From assembly GCA_025362795.1 (NCBI GenBank), contig JANYFE010000062.1, forward strand, positions 52,797-116,796: a stretch of DNA of 64,000 nucleotides. The letters run 5' to 3'. The first letter of the stretch is position 1. Each line of letters starts with the position of its first letter. Made by a program: the position numbers and the translations under genes. The notes below the pieces were generated by a model. The model had not been told where the DNA came from, did not search any database, and saw only the letters and a list, made by a program, of their open reading frames with translations. Source of the DNA: Rhodobacterales bacterium. Its GTDB lineage: Bacteria > Pseudomonadota > Alphaproteobacteria > Rhodobacterales > Rhodobacteraceae. This document shows, piece after piece, positions 28,204 to 36,815 of this stretch.

Positions 28204-28343
28204 GTTCACTCCTTGACGCGGACGGCTTGCGCTTGGGCCAGTCGCGATCATTGAAATCATTTCGCTTTGGCCTTATCATCGCCACTAAGGGAACGGCAAG
28301 ATTTCCCGCGTAGAACGGGGCCAGTCCCCCAGAGGCGTTGCAG

Positions 28344-29165
28344 ATGTTTCAGTCCACCAGCCCCCGTTCCAACGTTGGCAGCCTGCTATCGACGCTGGAA
28401 CTCATCTTCCACGTCGCCGTGCGCGACATCCGCAAATCGCATGGCAATGCGATCATCGGCCTGCTGATCAGCATCGTGCAATCGCTGATTATGGTGCTGG
28501 TGTTCTGGTTCATGTTTACCGTCCTGAAAATGCGCGGGTCGGCAGTGCGCGGCGATTTCATGCTGTACACGATGTCCGGCATCTTCATGTACATGACCCA
28601 TATCCGCACCATCAAAGCCGTGTCCAAGGCCGAAGGGCCGACCTCCTCCATGATGAAACACGCGCCGATGAATACCATCGTCGCCATCGCCGGGCAGGCT
28701 CTGGCGGCGTTGTATCAACAAGTGCTGGCAATCGTGGTGATCCTGTTTTTCTACAACACGATGTTCAACCGTGTGGTGATCGAACAGCCGATCCCGGCCT
28801 TTGGCATGCTGCTGCTGGCCTGGGGGTCGGGGGTCGGTGTCGGCATGGTGTTCAAGGCTGCAACGCCCTGGGCCCCTGACTTCTTCGGCATCCTGACCTC
28901 TGTCTACACCCGCGCCAACATGATCGCATCCGGCAAGATGTTTCTGGCCAATGGCATGCGCACGTCACTGCTCGCCTGGTTCACCTGGAACCCGCTGTTC
29001 CACATCATCGACCAGTCGCGCGGCTACGTCTTTCTGAACTACCATCCGCATTATTCCAACCTGACTTACCCGATTGTCGCCACCTTCGTGCTGATCATCA
29101 TCGGCCTGATGGGCGACACTTTCACCCGCCACTACGCTTCCGCCAGCTGGAGCGCGGGGAAATAG
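28344..29165 (+). CDS. ABC-2 type polysaccharide export permease (KpsM-like)
   Basis: Six-TM pattern, 'IFHVAVRDIRKSHGNAIIGLLISIVQSLIMVLVFWFMF', 'WNPLFHIIDQSRGYVFLNYHPHYSNLTYPI' typical of capsule/LPS ABC-2 permeases; start at MFQSTSP. Confidence 0.82.
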   Translation: MFQSTSPRSNVGSLLSTLELIFHVAVRDIRKSHGNAIIGLLISIVQSLIMVLVFWFMFTVLKMRGSAVRGDFMLYTMSGIFMYMTHIRTIKAVSKAEGPTSSMMKHAPMNTIVAIAGQALAALYQQVLAIVVILFFYNTMFNRVVIEQPIPAFGMLLLAWGSGVGVGMVFKAATPWAPDFFGILTSVYTRANMIASGKMFLANGMRTSLLAWFTWNPLFHIIDQSRGYVFLNYHPHYSNLTYPIVATFVLIIIGLMGDTFTRHYASASWSAGK

Positions 29166-29193
29166 CCGCACTTCAGCCCGTCCGCTACGCCGG

Positions 29194-29832
29194 TCAAATC
29201 CCCTCCACCACCCGCAGCGTCAGGTTGATCCGCCCGCCCTGCGGCAGCAGCGTTGATGACCCATGCCGCACCCGGTCGATCCCGTGAAACGCCAGCCGTG
29301 CCGCCCCACCCATCACCACCACATCGCCCGACTTCAGCCAAACCGATTCCGTCCCCTCCGCCTTTTCCACCCCACCCATCCGAAACAGCGCTTCGTCCCC
29401 CAGTGAAATCGACACCACCGGAAAACTGAAATCGCCTTCGTCGCGGTCCTGATGCAGACCCATCCGCGCGTCCGCGCCATAGAAGTTGACCAGACAGCAA
29501 TCCGGGCCCCGCTCGGTGCCCGACACGCTGCGCCACACCGCCATCACCTCCTCCGGGATCGCGGGCCAAGCCACCCCCGATGGATGCAGCGGCTCGTACC
29601 GATACCCCCGCCGGTCGGTGACCCACCCGAGCCGCCCCGCAGCGGTCATCCGCACCGACATCTGCCGCCCGCCGGGGGTAACAGGCTGGTACAGCGGAGC
29701 AGAGGCCACGACGCCCCGCAAGGCAGCAACCATAGCAACCTGCGCATCACGGTTAATCAGGCCTGCAAACAGCCGAAACCCGCGGATATCGCGGCTTATT
29801 GCCGTCATTTGCGGATCCCCGCCACTTTTCAT
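29194..29832 (-). CDS. alkB: AlkB family alpha-ketoglutarate-dependent dioxygenase
   Basis: 'CCLVNFYGADARMGLHQDRDEGDFSFPVVSISLGDEALFRMGG', 'SGDVVVMGGAARLAFHGIDRV'; HxD...H residues present. Start codon uncertain (29874, 29832 or 29808). Confidence 0.88.
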   Translation of the reverse strand: MKSGGDPQMTAISRDIRGFRLFAGLINRDAQVAMVAALRGVVASAPLYQPVTPGGRQMSVRMTAAGRLGWVTDRRGYRYEPLHPSGVAWPAIPEEVMAVWRSVSGTERGPDCCLVNFYGADARMGLHQDRDEGDFSFPVVSISLGDEALFRMGGVEKAEGTESVWLKSGDVVVMGGAARLAFHGIDRVRHGSSTLLPQGGRINLTLRVVEGI

Positions 29833-29864
29833 CAACTTCCCCCGCCATTCCGCTGCCTCTGACG

Positions 29865-29893
29865 CTTGCAGCACCTCGCACCCCCCCCTATAT
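29865..29893 (+). promoter_or_regulatory. Putative RpoH (sigma-32) promoter of dnaK
   Basis: CTTG (29865-29868), 18-nt spacer, CCTATAT (29887-29893), matching the alphaproteobacterial heat-shock consensus CTTG-N17/18-CYTATNT, about 125 bp upstream of dnaK. Confidence 0.65.
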
Positions 29894-30016
29894 ACGCCCG
29901 GAAGCCGAATACGGGTGTCCCATTTGGCGGCATCCTACGCGGTTCTCACTGGGATCGGGGTCGGATGCCGCGCTTGGGTCCGCTCCATAACATCGCCTAA
30001 GAAGAGGTAGCACAGC

Positions 30017-31924
30017 ATGGCTAAAATCATCGGGATTGACCTGGGGACCACCAACTCCTGCGTCGCCATCATGGATGGCGCAGCCCCGCGCATCATTGAA
30101 AACTCCGAAGGCGCACGTACGACGCCCTCGATCGTGGCTTTCACGGAAAATGAACGTCTGGTTGGACAAGCCGCCAAACGGCAGGCCGTCACCAACGCGT
30201 CGAACACCATCTTCGCGGTAAAGCGTCTGATCGGCCGTCGATATGACGATCCGATGATCGTAAAGGATCAGAAACACCTGTCCTACAAAGTCGTCAACGG
30301 CGGCAACGGCGACGCCTGGGTCGAAGCCCGCAACGACAAATATTCCCCCGCTCAGGTTTCGGCCATCGTCCTGCAAAAGATGAAGGAAACCGCCGAGAGC
30401 TATCTGGGTGAAACCGTCACCCAGGCCGTCATCACGGTCCCCGCCTATTTCAACGACGCTCAGCGTCAGGCCACCAAGGATGCGGGCAAGATCGCCGGTC
30501 TGGAAGTGCTGCGGATCATCAACGAACCGACCGCTGCGGCTTTGGCCTATGGTCTGGACAAGAAAGAAGCCCGCACCATCGCCGTCTATGACCTTGGCGG
30601 CGGCACGTTCGACATCACCATTCTGGAAATCGACGACGGCCTGTTTGAAGTCAAATCCACCAACGGCGACACCTTCCTCGGTGGGGAAGACTTCGATATG
30701 CGCATCGTCACCTATCTGGCCGACGAGTTCAAAAAGGAACACGGCGTCGACCTGACGCTGGACAAGATGGCGCTGCAACGCCTCAAGGAAGCGGCGGAAA
30801 AGGCCAAGATCGAACTGTCGAACTCGACCCAGACCGAAATCAACCAGCCGTTCATCTCGATGGACCGCAACACCGGCCAACCGCTGCACTTGGTCGTGAA
30901 ACTGACCCGAGCAAAGCTGGAGAGCTTGGTCGAAGACCTGATCAAACGCTCGATCAAACCCTGCACCGCTGCGCTGAAAGATGCGGGCCTGTCCATCACC
31001 GACATCGACGAAGTCGTGCTTGTCGGCGGCATGACCCGCATGCCCCGCGTCATCGAAGAAGTGACCAAACTGTTCGGCAAAGACCCCCACAAAGGCGTCA
31101 ACCCCGATGAAGTCGTGGCCGCCGGTGCCGCCATTCAGGCCGGCGTTCTGCAAGGCGACGTCAAGGATGTGGTCCTTCTGGACGTGACTCCGCTGTCCTT
31201 GGGCATCGAAACCCTTGGCGGCGTGTTCACCCGCCTGATCGACCGCAACACCACGATCCCGACCAAAAAGTCGCAAATCTTCTCGACCGCCGAAGACAAC
31301 CAGAACGCCGTGACCCTGCGCGTGTTCCAGGGCGAGCGTGAGATGGCCGCCGACAACAAGATGCTGGGCCAGTTCAACCTTGAACATATCCCGCCGTCAC
31401 CGCGTGGCATGCCGCAGATCGAAGTCACCTTTGACATCGACGCCAACGGCATCGTCACCGTCAAAGCCAAGGACAAAGGCACGTCCAAGGAACAGGCAAT
31501 CACCATTCAGGCCTCTGGCGGCCTGTCTGATGAGGATATCGAAAAAATGGTCAAGGACGCAGAGGCCAACGCCGACGCCGACAAGGCCCGCCGCGAACTG
31601 GTGGAAACCAAGAATCAGGCCGAAAGCCTGCTGCATTCCACCAAGAAGTCCCTGGCAGAACATTCCGACAAGGTGGACCCCTCCACGGTCGAGATGATCG
31701 AACTGGCGATGTCCGCGCTGGAAGATACCGTCAAGTCCGAAGACGCCGGCAAGATCAAGGGCGGCATCCAGAACCTGACCGACGCCGCGATGAAACTGGG
31801 CGAGGCGATCTACAAGGCTCAGGCTTCTGCCGACGAAGGCAAAGACCCCGATGGCCCGCGCGATGTCGATGAAGACATCGTCGACGCCGACTTCGAAGAC
31901 TTGGGCAACAACAAGCGCAAGTAA
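30017..31924 (+). CDS. dnaK: Chaperone DnaK
   Basis: '[21 protein letters not shown]', '[14 protein letters not shown]', '[16 protein letters not shown]', '[11 protein letters not shown]'. Confidence 0.99.
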   Translation: MAKIIGIDLGTTNSCVAIMDGAAPRIIENSEGARTTPSIVAFTENERLVGQAAKRQAVTNASNTIFAVKRLIGRRYDDPMIVKDQKHLSYKVVNGGNGDAWVEARNDKYSPAQVSAIVLQKMKETAESYLGETVTQAVITVPAYFNDAQRQATKDAGKIAGLEVLRIINEPTAAALAYGLDKKEARTIAVYDLGGGTFDITILEIDDGLFEVKSTNGDTFLGGEDFDMRIVTYLADEFKKEHGVDLTLDKMALQRLKEAAEKAKIELSNSTQTEINQPFISMDRNTGQPLHLVVKLTRAKLESLVEDLIKRSIKPCTAALKDAGLSITDIDEVVLVGGMTRMPRVIEEVTKLFGKDPHKGVNPDEVVAAGAAIQAGVLQGDVKDVVLLDVTPLSLGIETLGGVFTRLIDRNTTIPTKKSQIFSTAEDNQNAVTLRVFQGEREMAADNKMLGQFNLEHIPPSPRGMPQIEVTFDIDANGIVTVKAKDKGTSKEQAITIQASGGLSDEDIEKMVKDAEANADADKARRELVETKNQAESLLHSTKKSLAEHSDKVDPSTVEMIELAMSALEDTVKSEDAGKIKGGIQNLTDAAMKLGEAIYKAQASADEGKDPDGPRDVDEDIVDADFEDLGNNKRK

Positions 31925-31943
31925 CCGTCCCGGAACGGCAATT

Positions 31944-31968
31944 GGGCGACCCCGGGATGGGGTCGCCC
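31944..31968 (+). terminator. dnaK-dnaJ intergenic hairpin
   Basis: GGGCGACCCC-GGGAT-GGGGTCGCCC, perfect 10-bp stem, 5-nt loop; no strong U-tract, so an attenuator or processing/stability hairpin is also possible. Confidence 0.6.
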
Positions 31969-31996
31969 TGATACGTTCCAGATCAAGGGTCCAAAG

Positions 31997-33142
31997 ATGG
32001 CGAAACGCGATTTTTATGATGTTCTGGGGGTTCCGAAAGGCACCTCTGCGGAAGACCTGAAAAAGGCTTACCGGGCAAAGGCCAAAGAACTGCACCCCGA
32101 CCGCAATTCCGACAATCCCAACGCCGAAAACCAGTTCAAAGAGGTGAATGAGGCCTATGACGTTCTGAAGGACGCCGACAAAAAGGCCGCTTATGACCGC
32201 TATGGCCATGCCGCGTTTGAAGGTGGCATGGGCGGTGCGCGGGGCGGCGGCGGTGGCGGCAACGGTGATTTCGGCAGCGCCTTTTCCGACGTGTTCGAAG
32301 ACCTGTTCGGCGACTTCATGGGGCGTGGCGGCAATGGTGGCGGCCGCAACCGGGCCCAGCGCGGCTCTGACCTGCGCTACAACTTGCGTGTCTCGCTGGA
32401 GGAAAGCTTCAAGGGCGTCCAGAAAACCATCAACGTGCCGTCCTCCATCACCTGCGACACCTGCCGCGGCTCCGGGGCCGAAGGCGGCTCTGAACCTGTC
32501 ACCTGCCCGACCTGTTCCGGCATGGGCAAGGTCCGCGCCCAACAGGGCTTTTTCACCGTCGAACGCACCTGCCCGACCTGTTCTGGCGCGGGTCAGATCG
32601 TCAAGAACCCGTGCAAATCCTGCGGCGGTGCGGGCCGCATCGAACGCGACCGTGCGCTGTCCGTCAACATCCCGGCGGGCGTTGAAACCGGCACCCGCAT
32701 CCGTCTGGCGGGCGAGGGCGAGGCTGGCATGCGCGGCGGCCCCTCGGGCGATCTTTACATCTTCATCGAGCTTAAAGAGCACCCGATCTTTCAACGCGAC
32801 GGCATCAATCTGTTTTGCCGCGTCCCGGTGTCAATCACCACCGCCGCCCTCGGGGGCGAGGTCGAGGTGCCGACGATCGACGGCGGCAAGTCCCGTGTCA
32901 AAGTGCCGCAAGGCGCCCAGACCGGCAAACAGATGCGGCTTCGCGCCAAAGGCATGCCCGCCCTGCGCGGCGGTGGCACCGGCGACATGCTGATTGAACT
33001 GGCGGTGGAAACGCCGGTAAACCTGACCGCGCGGCAAAAAGAACTGCTGCACGAATTCGAGGCGCTCAGTGCCGAAAACAATCCCGAAGGCACCAGCTTT
33101 TTCGCCAAGGTCAAAGGCTTCTGGGACGGCATGAAGGGCTGA
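31997..33142 (+). CDS. dnaJ: Chaperone DnaJ
   Basis: J-domain with HPD, G-rich linker, four CxxCxGxG zinc repeats ([32 protein letters not shown]). Confidence 0.99.
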   Translation: MAKRDFYDVLGVPKGTSAEDLKKAYRAKAKELHPDRNSDNPNAENQFKEVNEAYDVLKDADKKAAYDRYGHAAFEGGMGGARGGGGGGNGDFGSAFSDVFEDLFGDFMGRGGNGGGRNRAQRGSDLRYNLRVSLEESFKGVQKTINVPSSITCDTCRGSGAEGGSEPVTCPTCSGMGKVRAQQGFFTVERTCPTCSGAGQIVKNPCKSCGGAGRIERDRALSVNIPAGVETGTRIRLAGEGEAGMRGGPSGDLYIFIELKEHPIFQRDGINLFCRVPVSITTAALGGEVEVPTIDGGKSRVKVPQGAQTGKQMRLRAKGMPALRGGGTGDMLIELAVETPVNLTARQKELLHEFEALSAENNPEGTSFFAKVKGFWDGMKG

Positions 33143-33267
33143 TACCCGTTCCTCCGCCCTGACAGACCTCCTCGCTCCCCCGGCAACAAGGGCCCGCAAG
33201 CGAGCGCGGCGCCTTTGCCTGCCGTCCCACCGCACGCCCTGTTAATCCCGGCCCGCCTTCCCCGTGT

Positions 33268-33386
33268 AGAGACGCGGGCAAGACGCTTTCAAGACGCCGT
33301 CAAGACAGTAAAAAACCCAACATTTGCTGCCGTTAACCATGATTTTCCCGCTGATTCGCTGCGGGTTTCACAAAGCGGTTAACCAT
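33268..33386. promoter_or_regulatory. Composite element A: 11-bp-phased CAAGAC/GTCTTG array plus two TTAACCAT boxes upstream of radC
   Basis: agagac 33268, CAAGAC at 33279, 33290 and 33301 (11-bp spacing); TTAACCAT at 33333-33340 and 33379-33386. Paralogous architecture at 50034-50165. Confidence 0.6.
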
Positions 33387-33417
33387 TCCTTCACCACAGT
33401 CATGCAAGCCTGCCCGC

Positions 33418-34185
33418 ATGGCAAAGCCCGGTTTCCACGAATCTTCCCTGCCGCTTTTCGCCCCCGACCAGGACGAGGACGAGGCTGCCTTTGCGCTCCT
33501 GCCCGAAAAACTGCCGTCCTATATCGCAGACCACCGCAAACGCCTGCGATCGCGTTTCACCGAAGGCGGCGCAACCGCGATGCCCGACTACGAACTCCTT
33601 GAACTGGTCCTGTTTCGGGCGATTCCGCGCCAGGACGTCAAACCTCTGGCGCGTCTCTTGCTCGACACATTCGGCGATTTCAACCGCGTGATTTCTGCCG
33701 TCCCTGCCAGGTTGCTGATGGTCAAGGGCGTCGGCGAAGCCGTTGTTCTGGAACTGAAAATTATCGAGGCTTCGGCCCAACGCCTGATGCGAGCCAAGGT
33801 GCTGCACCGGCCGATCCTGACCTCCTGGGACGCGCTGGTCGACTACTGTCACACCGCGATGGCCCACCGCGAAACCGAACAATTCCGCATCCTGTTTCTC
33901 GACCGCAAAAACGTCCTGATCGCCGATGAAGAACAGGCCAAAGGCACCGTAGACCACGTCCCGGTCTACCCGCGCGAAGTCGTGAAACGCGCCTTGGAAC
34001 TGAACGCCAGCGCGTTGATTCTGGTGCACAATCATCCCTCCGGCGACCCCACACCGTCCGATGCCGACATCGCAATGACCACGCAGGTGCAGGATGCCGC
34101 ACAAGTCCTCGGCATCACCCTGCACGACCACCTGATCATCGGAAAATCCCGCGAACTCAGCTTTCGCGCACAGGGGTATTTGTAG
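33418..34185 (+). CDS. radC: RadC family JAB/MPN-domain protein
   Basis: 'LLELVLFRAIPRQDVKPLARLLL' HhH-like N-terminus and JAMM 'ALILVHNHPSGDPTPSDADIAMT'. Confidence 0.93.
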   Translation: MAKPGFHESSLPLFAPDQDEDEAAFALLPEKLPSYIADHRKRLRSRFTEGGATAMPDYELLELVLFRAIPRQDVKPLARLLLDTFGDFNRVISAVPARLLMVKGVGEAVVLELKIIEASAQRLMRAKVLHRPILTSWDALVDYCHTAMAHRETEQFRILFLDRKNVLIADEEQAKGTVDHVPVYPREVVKRALELNASALILVHNHPSGDPTPSDADIAMTTQVQDAAQVLGITLHDHLIIGKSRELSFRAQGYL

Positions 34186-34187
34186 CC

Positions 34188-34229
34188 AAATTTCTTCGAA
34201 GACATTTGCAAAATCCTTCGAAGGATTTT
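34188..34229. repeat. Double-palindrome intergenic element, copy 2
   Basis: AAATTTCTTCGAAGACATTT-GC-AAAATCCTTCGAAGGATTTT between convergent radC and the OmpA-fusion gene; second half is a perfect 20-bp palindrome that overlaps the minus-strand stop codon. Confidence 0.8.
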
Positions 34230-35724
34230 ACTTCTGCACGACAAACGCAGGCTTGGTCCACAACTCCACACGCCGATTCAACCGCCGTCCCGCCCCCGTC
34301 TCGTCACAGGCCATAGGCAGCGCCTCCCCAAACGCCTCGACCACAGGCAACTGATCCTGTGGCAGGCCCGGCACCAGGGCCTGCAAGGCGAGAAGAACAG
34401 CCTCCGCCCGGCTTTGCGACAGGTCAAGATTGGCCTTCGCCGCCCCGGAACCATCTGAAAAACCTGCCAAAAACAGCGTCTGGCCCTTGAACAACCCTGC
34501 TTCCAGCATCTGTGCCAGATCACTCAGATTACCCTGCGATGCGGCATCCAGTGTCGTCGTTCCGCCCTCGAACCTGAACGTCAGTGACAACCGATCCGCG
34601 CCATCCATCGCCGCCACCAACCGTTTCAGATCGTCCAAAGTCGTCTCCGACCCTGCCCCTTTGATCGCGTTGATCAACCGCAGCCCGTCCGCTGTCATCG
34701 GCTGCCGCTCCGCGCTGCGGTCCACGTACCCCGCCGCGGCCACCGCCATTTGCGCCTCCGGACTGGACAAAAACTCCAAAAATTCCCGCGCAAACAACGG
34801 CAAGCGATGGCGCGGCGTCAGGAAAAACACCGGCAGTGTCAAAGGGTAGTCCTGAGCCTTGACCGCCAACCGGGTCGGCAGCAGCGGAAAGCCGCAACTG
34901 TCCGTCAGCGGTAAAATCTTCGCCACCCCCACCGCCGCCCGCTCGGTCACCGCCAGCGCCCACGGGTCTTTCGCCACCGCCGCCGCCAGATCGACCAGCG
35001 TGTCATGCGTCACCGTCGCCGCAATATCATGCCCCAACCGCGCCGCCAGCGCCTTTTGCAAATCGCTGTCTGACGAAAGACTATGCAAAACCAACGGCAT
35101 ATCCGGTCCGCCAATCTGGTTCCAGTTGGTAGCCTCGCCCGCCAACGCCTTGGCCAGATCAGTGGTGGAGATTCTCGGCAATGGGTTGTCCGGCGCCATG
35201 ATCGGCACCAAAGCATCCAGCGCCACCGCCCGTGACCCAAGATCGGGCTCCGTCGCCGATGCGACCATCATCAGCGCCGCCCCCGACAAAACCGCCGCCC
35301 GCGCCGCCTCGGGACCGGCCGCCGCAAACGACACTTCGGCCAGAATTTCACCCGAGGCCGGATCTGAAATCACTGAAGGTCCAACGGTCGACGGGGCATA
35401 GTCCAACCCCCTGGACCTTGAAAATACTGCAAGAAGTTTCGGCAACAGCGCCAAGCCAGCATCCGCGGCGCCCACAAATCGGATCACGGCCTTGGGTGCC
35501 GTCAGATCGGGGCAAGCCGGGCCTTCACAGATTACGCCCTGCCCATCGACCGTCAAAGGCCCATAGTTTGTGCTGATCCGAAAGTATTCGCCGTCATAGC
35601 CTTGCAGCGTGCCCATCAAAGAAAGTGAGCCATCGCGCGAAGTCAGCGTGACATCTTGCGCCGCTGCCATCTGTGAAAACATCAACGCGGCGAAAACCGC
35701 CGCGCGCCACGCCGTCAGTTGCAT
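34228..35724 (-). CDS. PstS-like periplasmic substrate-binding domain fused to C-terminal OmpA domain
   Basis: Signal peptide; phosphate-binding-type segment ('STTDLAKALAGEATNWNQIGGPDMPLVLH', 'PLTLPVFFLTPRHRLPLFAREFLEFLSSPEAQ'); OmpA C-terminus ('LFLAGFSDGSGAAKANLDLSQSRAEAVLLAL...VEAFGEALPMACDETGAGRRLNRRVELW'). Confidence 0.82.
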   Translation of the reverse strand: MQLTAWRAAVFAALMFSQMAAAQDVTLTSRDGSLSLMGTLQGYDGEYFRISTNYGPLTVDGQGVICEGPACPDLTAPKAVIRFVGAADAGLALLPKLLAVFSRSRGLDYAPSTVGPSVISDPASGEILAEVSFAAAGPEAARAAVLSGAALMMVASATEPDLGSRAVALDALVPIMAPDNPLPRISTTDLAKALAGEATNWNQIGGPDMPLVLHSLSSDSDLQKALAARLGHDIAATVTHDTLVDLAAAVAKDPWALAVTERAAVGVAKILPLTDSCGFPLLPTRLAVKAQDYPLTLPVFFLTPRHRLPLFAREFLEFLSSPEAQMAVAAAGYVDRSAERQPMTADGLRLINAIKGAGSETTLDDLKRLVAAMDGADRLSLTFRFEGGTTTLDAASQGNLSDLAQMLEAGLFKGQTLFLAGFSDGSGAAKANLDLSQSRAEAVLLALQALVPGLPQDQLPVVEAFGEALPMACDETGAGRRLNRRVELWTKPAFVVQK

Positions 35725-35736
35725 GTAAACCGCCCC

Positions 35737-36666
35737 TTAGTTGGCGGCGATCTTCATATCTGTGGCAAGATTCTTCAACACCAGAAAGTCACCGATCCCG
35801 CCACAATCGGGCATTGCCAGCGTCAAGTCGTTGGCAGAGGCCACGCCGCGCAGGCTCATCAGCGTCTCTCCCAAAAGGTCGTGGCCGCAGGTCGCGCCTG
35901 TGACCGCAGCTTCTACGACCACATCGGCCGAGGCCGTAAGGTCCGTCGGGTAAGTATAGACCTGCGCCATCAAGGGGTTGGCGACACTGGCGTCCCCCAC
36001 AAGGCTAAGGAACCCCCCCGCCGTGGTCAGAGCCTCCCCTAGGTTTTCTGGTGAGATGTCGCCCGGCTGGCCATAATCTGCCCCATTCTGGAAGCTGTGC
36101 AGGACAAAAGCATCAGGTCCCTGCCACTGAACGCCAAAGCGGTGCAAAAGCTGCACTTCTGGCACCGCGATGTTGCCACTTGCTATGCTGCCATCCGCAA
36201 ATAAGACATCGACGGTGCCATCGATCGAAAGCGCCGGAACGGCGGTAGTCAATTTACCGTCGACGTCGGTCTTTGCCGTCACGGCCAACCCCGCATGGCG
36301 CAAAACGACGCGCTCTCCGTCATGGCAGGGCGCCTTCAACGTCACGCCAATCAATGCCCCCGGCTTTTGCAGCAGGTCTAGTGTTGTCGTACAAATTGGC
36401 GCTGCCGGGGCGGCGGTAGGTCGCGCAGCCAAGGGCCGGGCGGGAGGTTGCACCGGCCGCGCCGCAGCCAAACCCGCGTCGTCCGAACCAGCGGAAAGTT
36501 GGACGATCTTGACCGGCGTCTTCGCTGCCGCCTGCACCTGATGCACCGGTTTTCGGGCTGCCAGCGTCTGCACCAAATGTCCAGCTGCAAGGGCAATCGC
36601 CAGAACGGCGAGCACCCGGGCTATCCGGCGCAACGGTAATGACGGCAATTTTCCACTGGGTGTCAT
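35737..36666 (-). CDS. Hypothetical exported/membrane-anchored protein
   Basis: N-terminal TM 'RIARVLAVLAIALAAGHLVQTLA', Pro/Ala linker, conserved-looking C-terminal domain; 12 bp upstream of the OmpA-fusion gene on the same strand. Confidence 0.65.
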   Translation of the reverse strand: MTPSGKLPSLPLRRIARVLAVLAIALAAGHLVQTLAARKPVHQVQAAAKTPVKIVQLSAGSDDAGLAAARPVQPPARPLAARPTAAPAAPICTTTLDLLQKPGALIGVTLKAPCHDGERVVLRHAGLAVTAKTDVDGKLTTAVPALSIDGTVDVLFADGSIASGNIAVPEVQLLHRFGVQWQGPDAFVLHSFQNGADYGQPGDISPENLGEALTTAGGFLSLVGDASVANPLMAQVYTYPTDLTASADVVVEAAVTGATCGHDLLGETLMSLRGVASANDLTLAMPDCGGIGDFLVLKNLATDMKIAAN

Positions 36667-36815
36667 CGGAAGCTCCACCAGAACGAATCTGACGAAGCTT
36701 GCGCCGCAATGCGGGCATAGACGTGACCCCAATAAGGAATGTTAACCACATGAACGGCGCTGAAGTGTCAAGGCAGTCGATACTCCGCCGCCTTTTGGCC
36801 ACATTCAGCGCTGTT

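Noticed and set aside
29888-31387. 499-aa minus-strand ORF
   Set aside because: Antisense shadow of dnaK; no recognisable domain.
31397-32794. 465-aa minus-strand ORF
   Set aside because: Antisense to dnaK/dnaJ; Gly/Ala/Val-rich shadow ORF.
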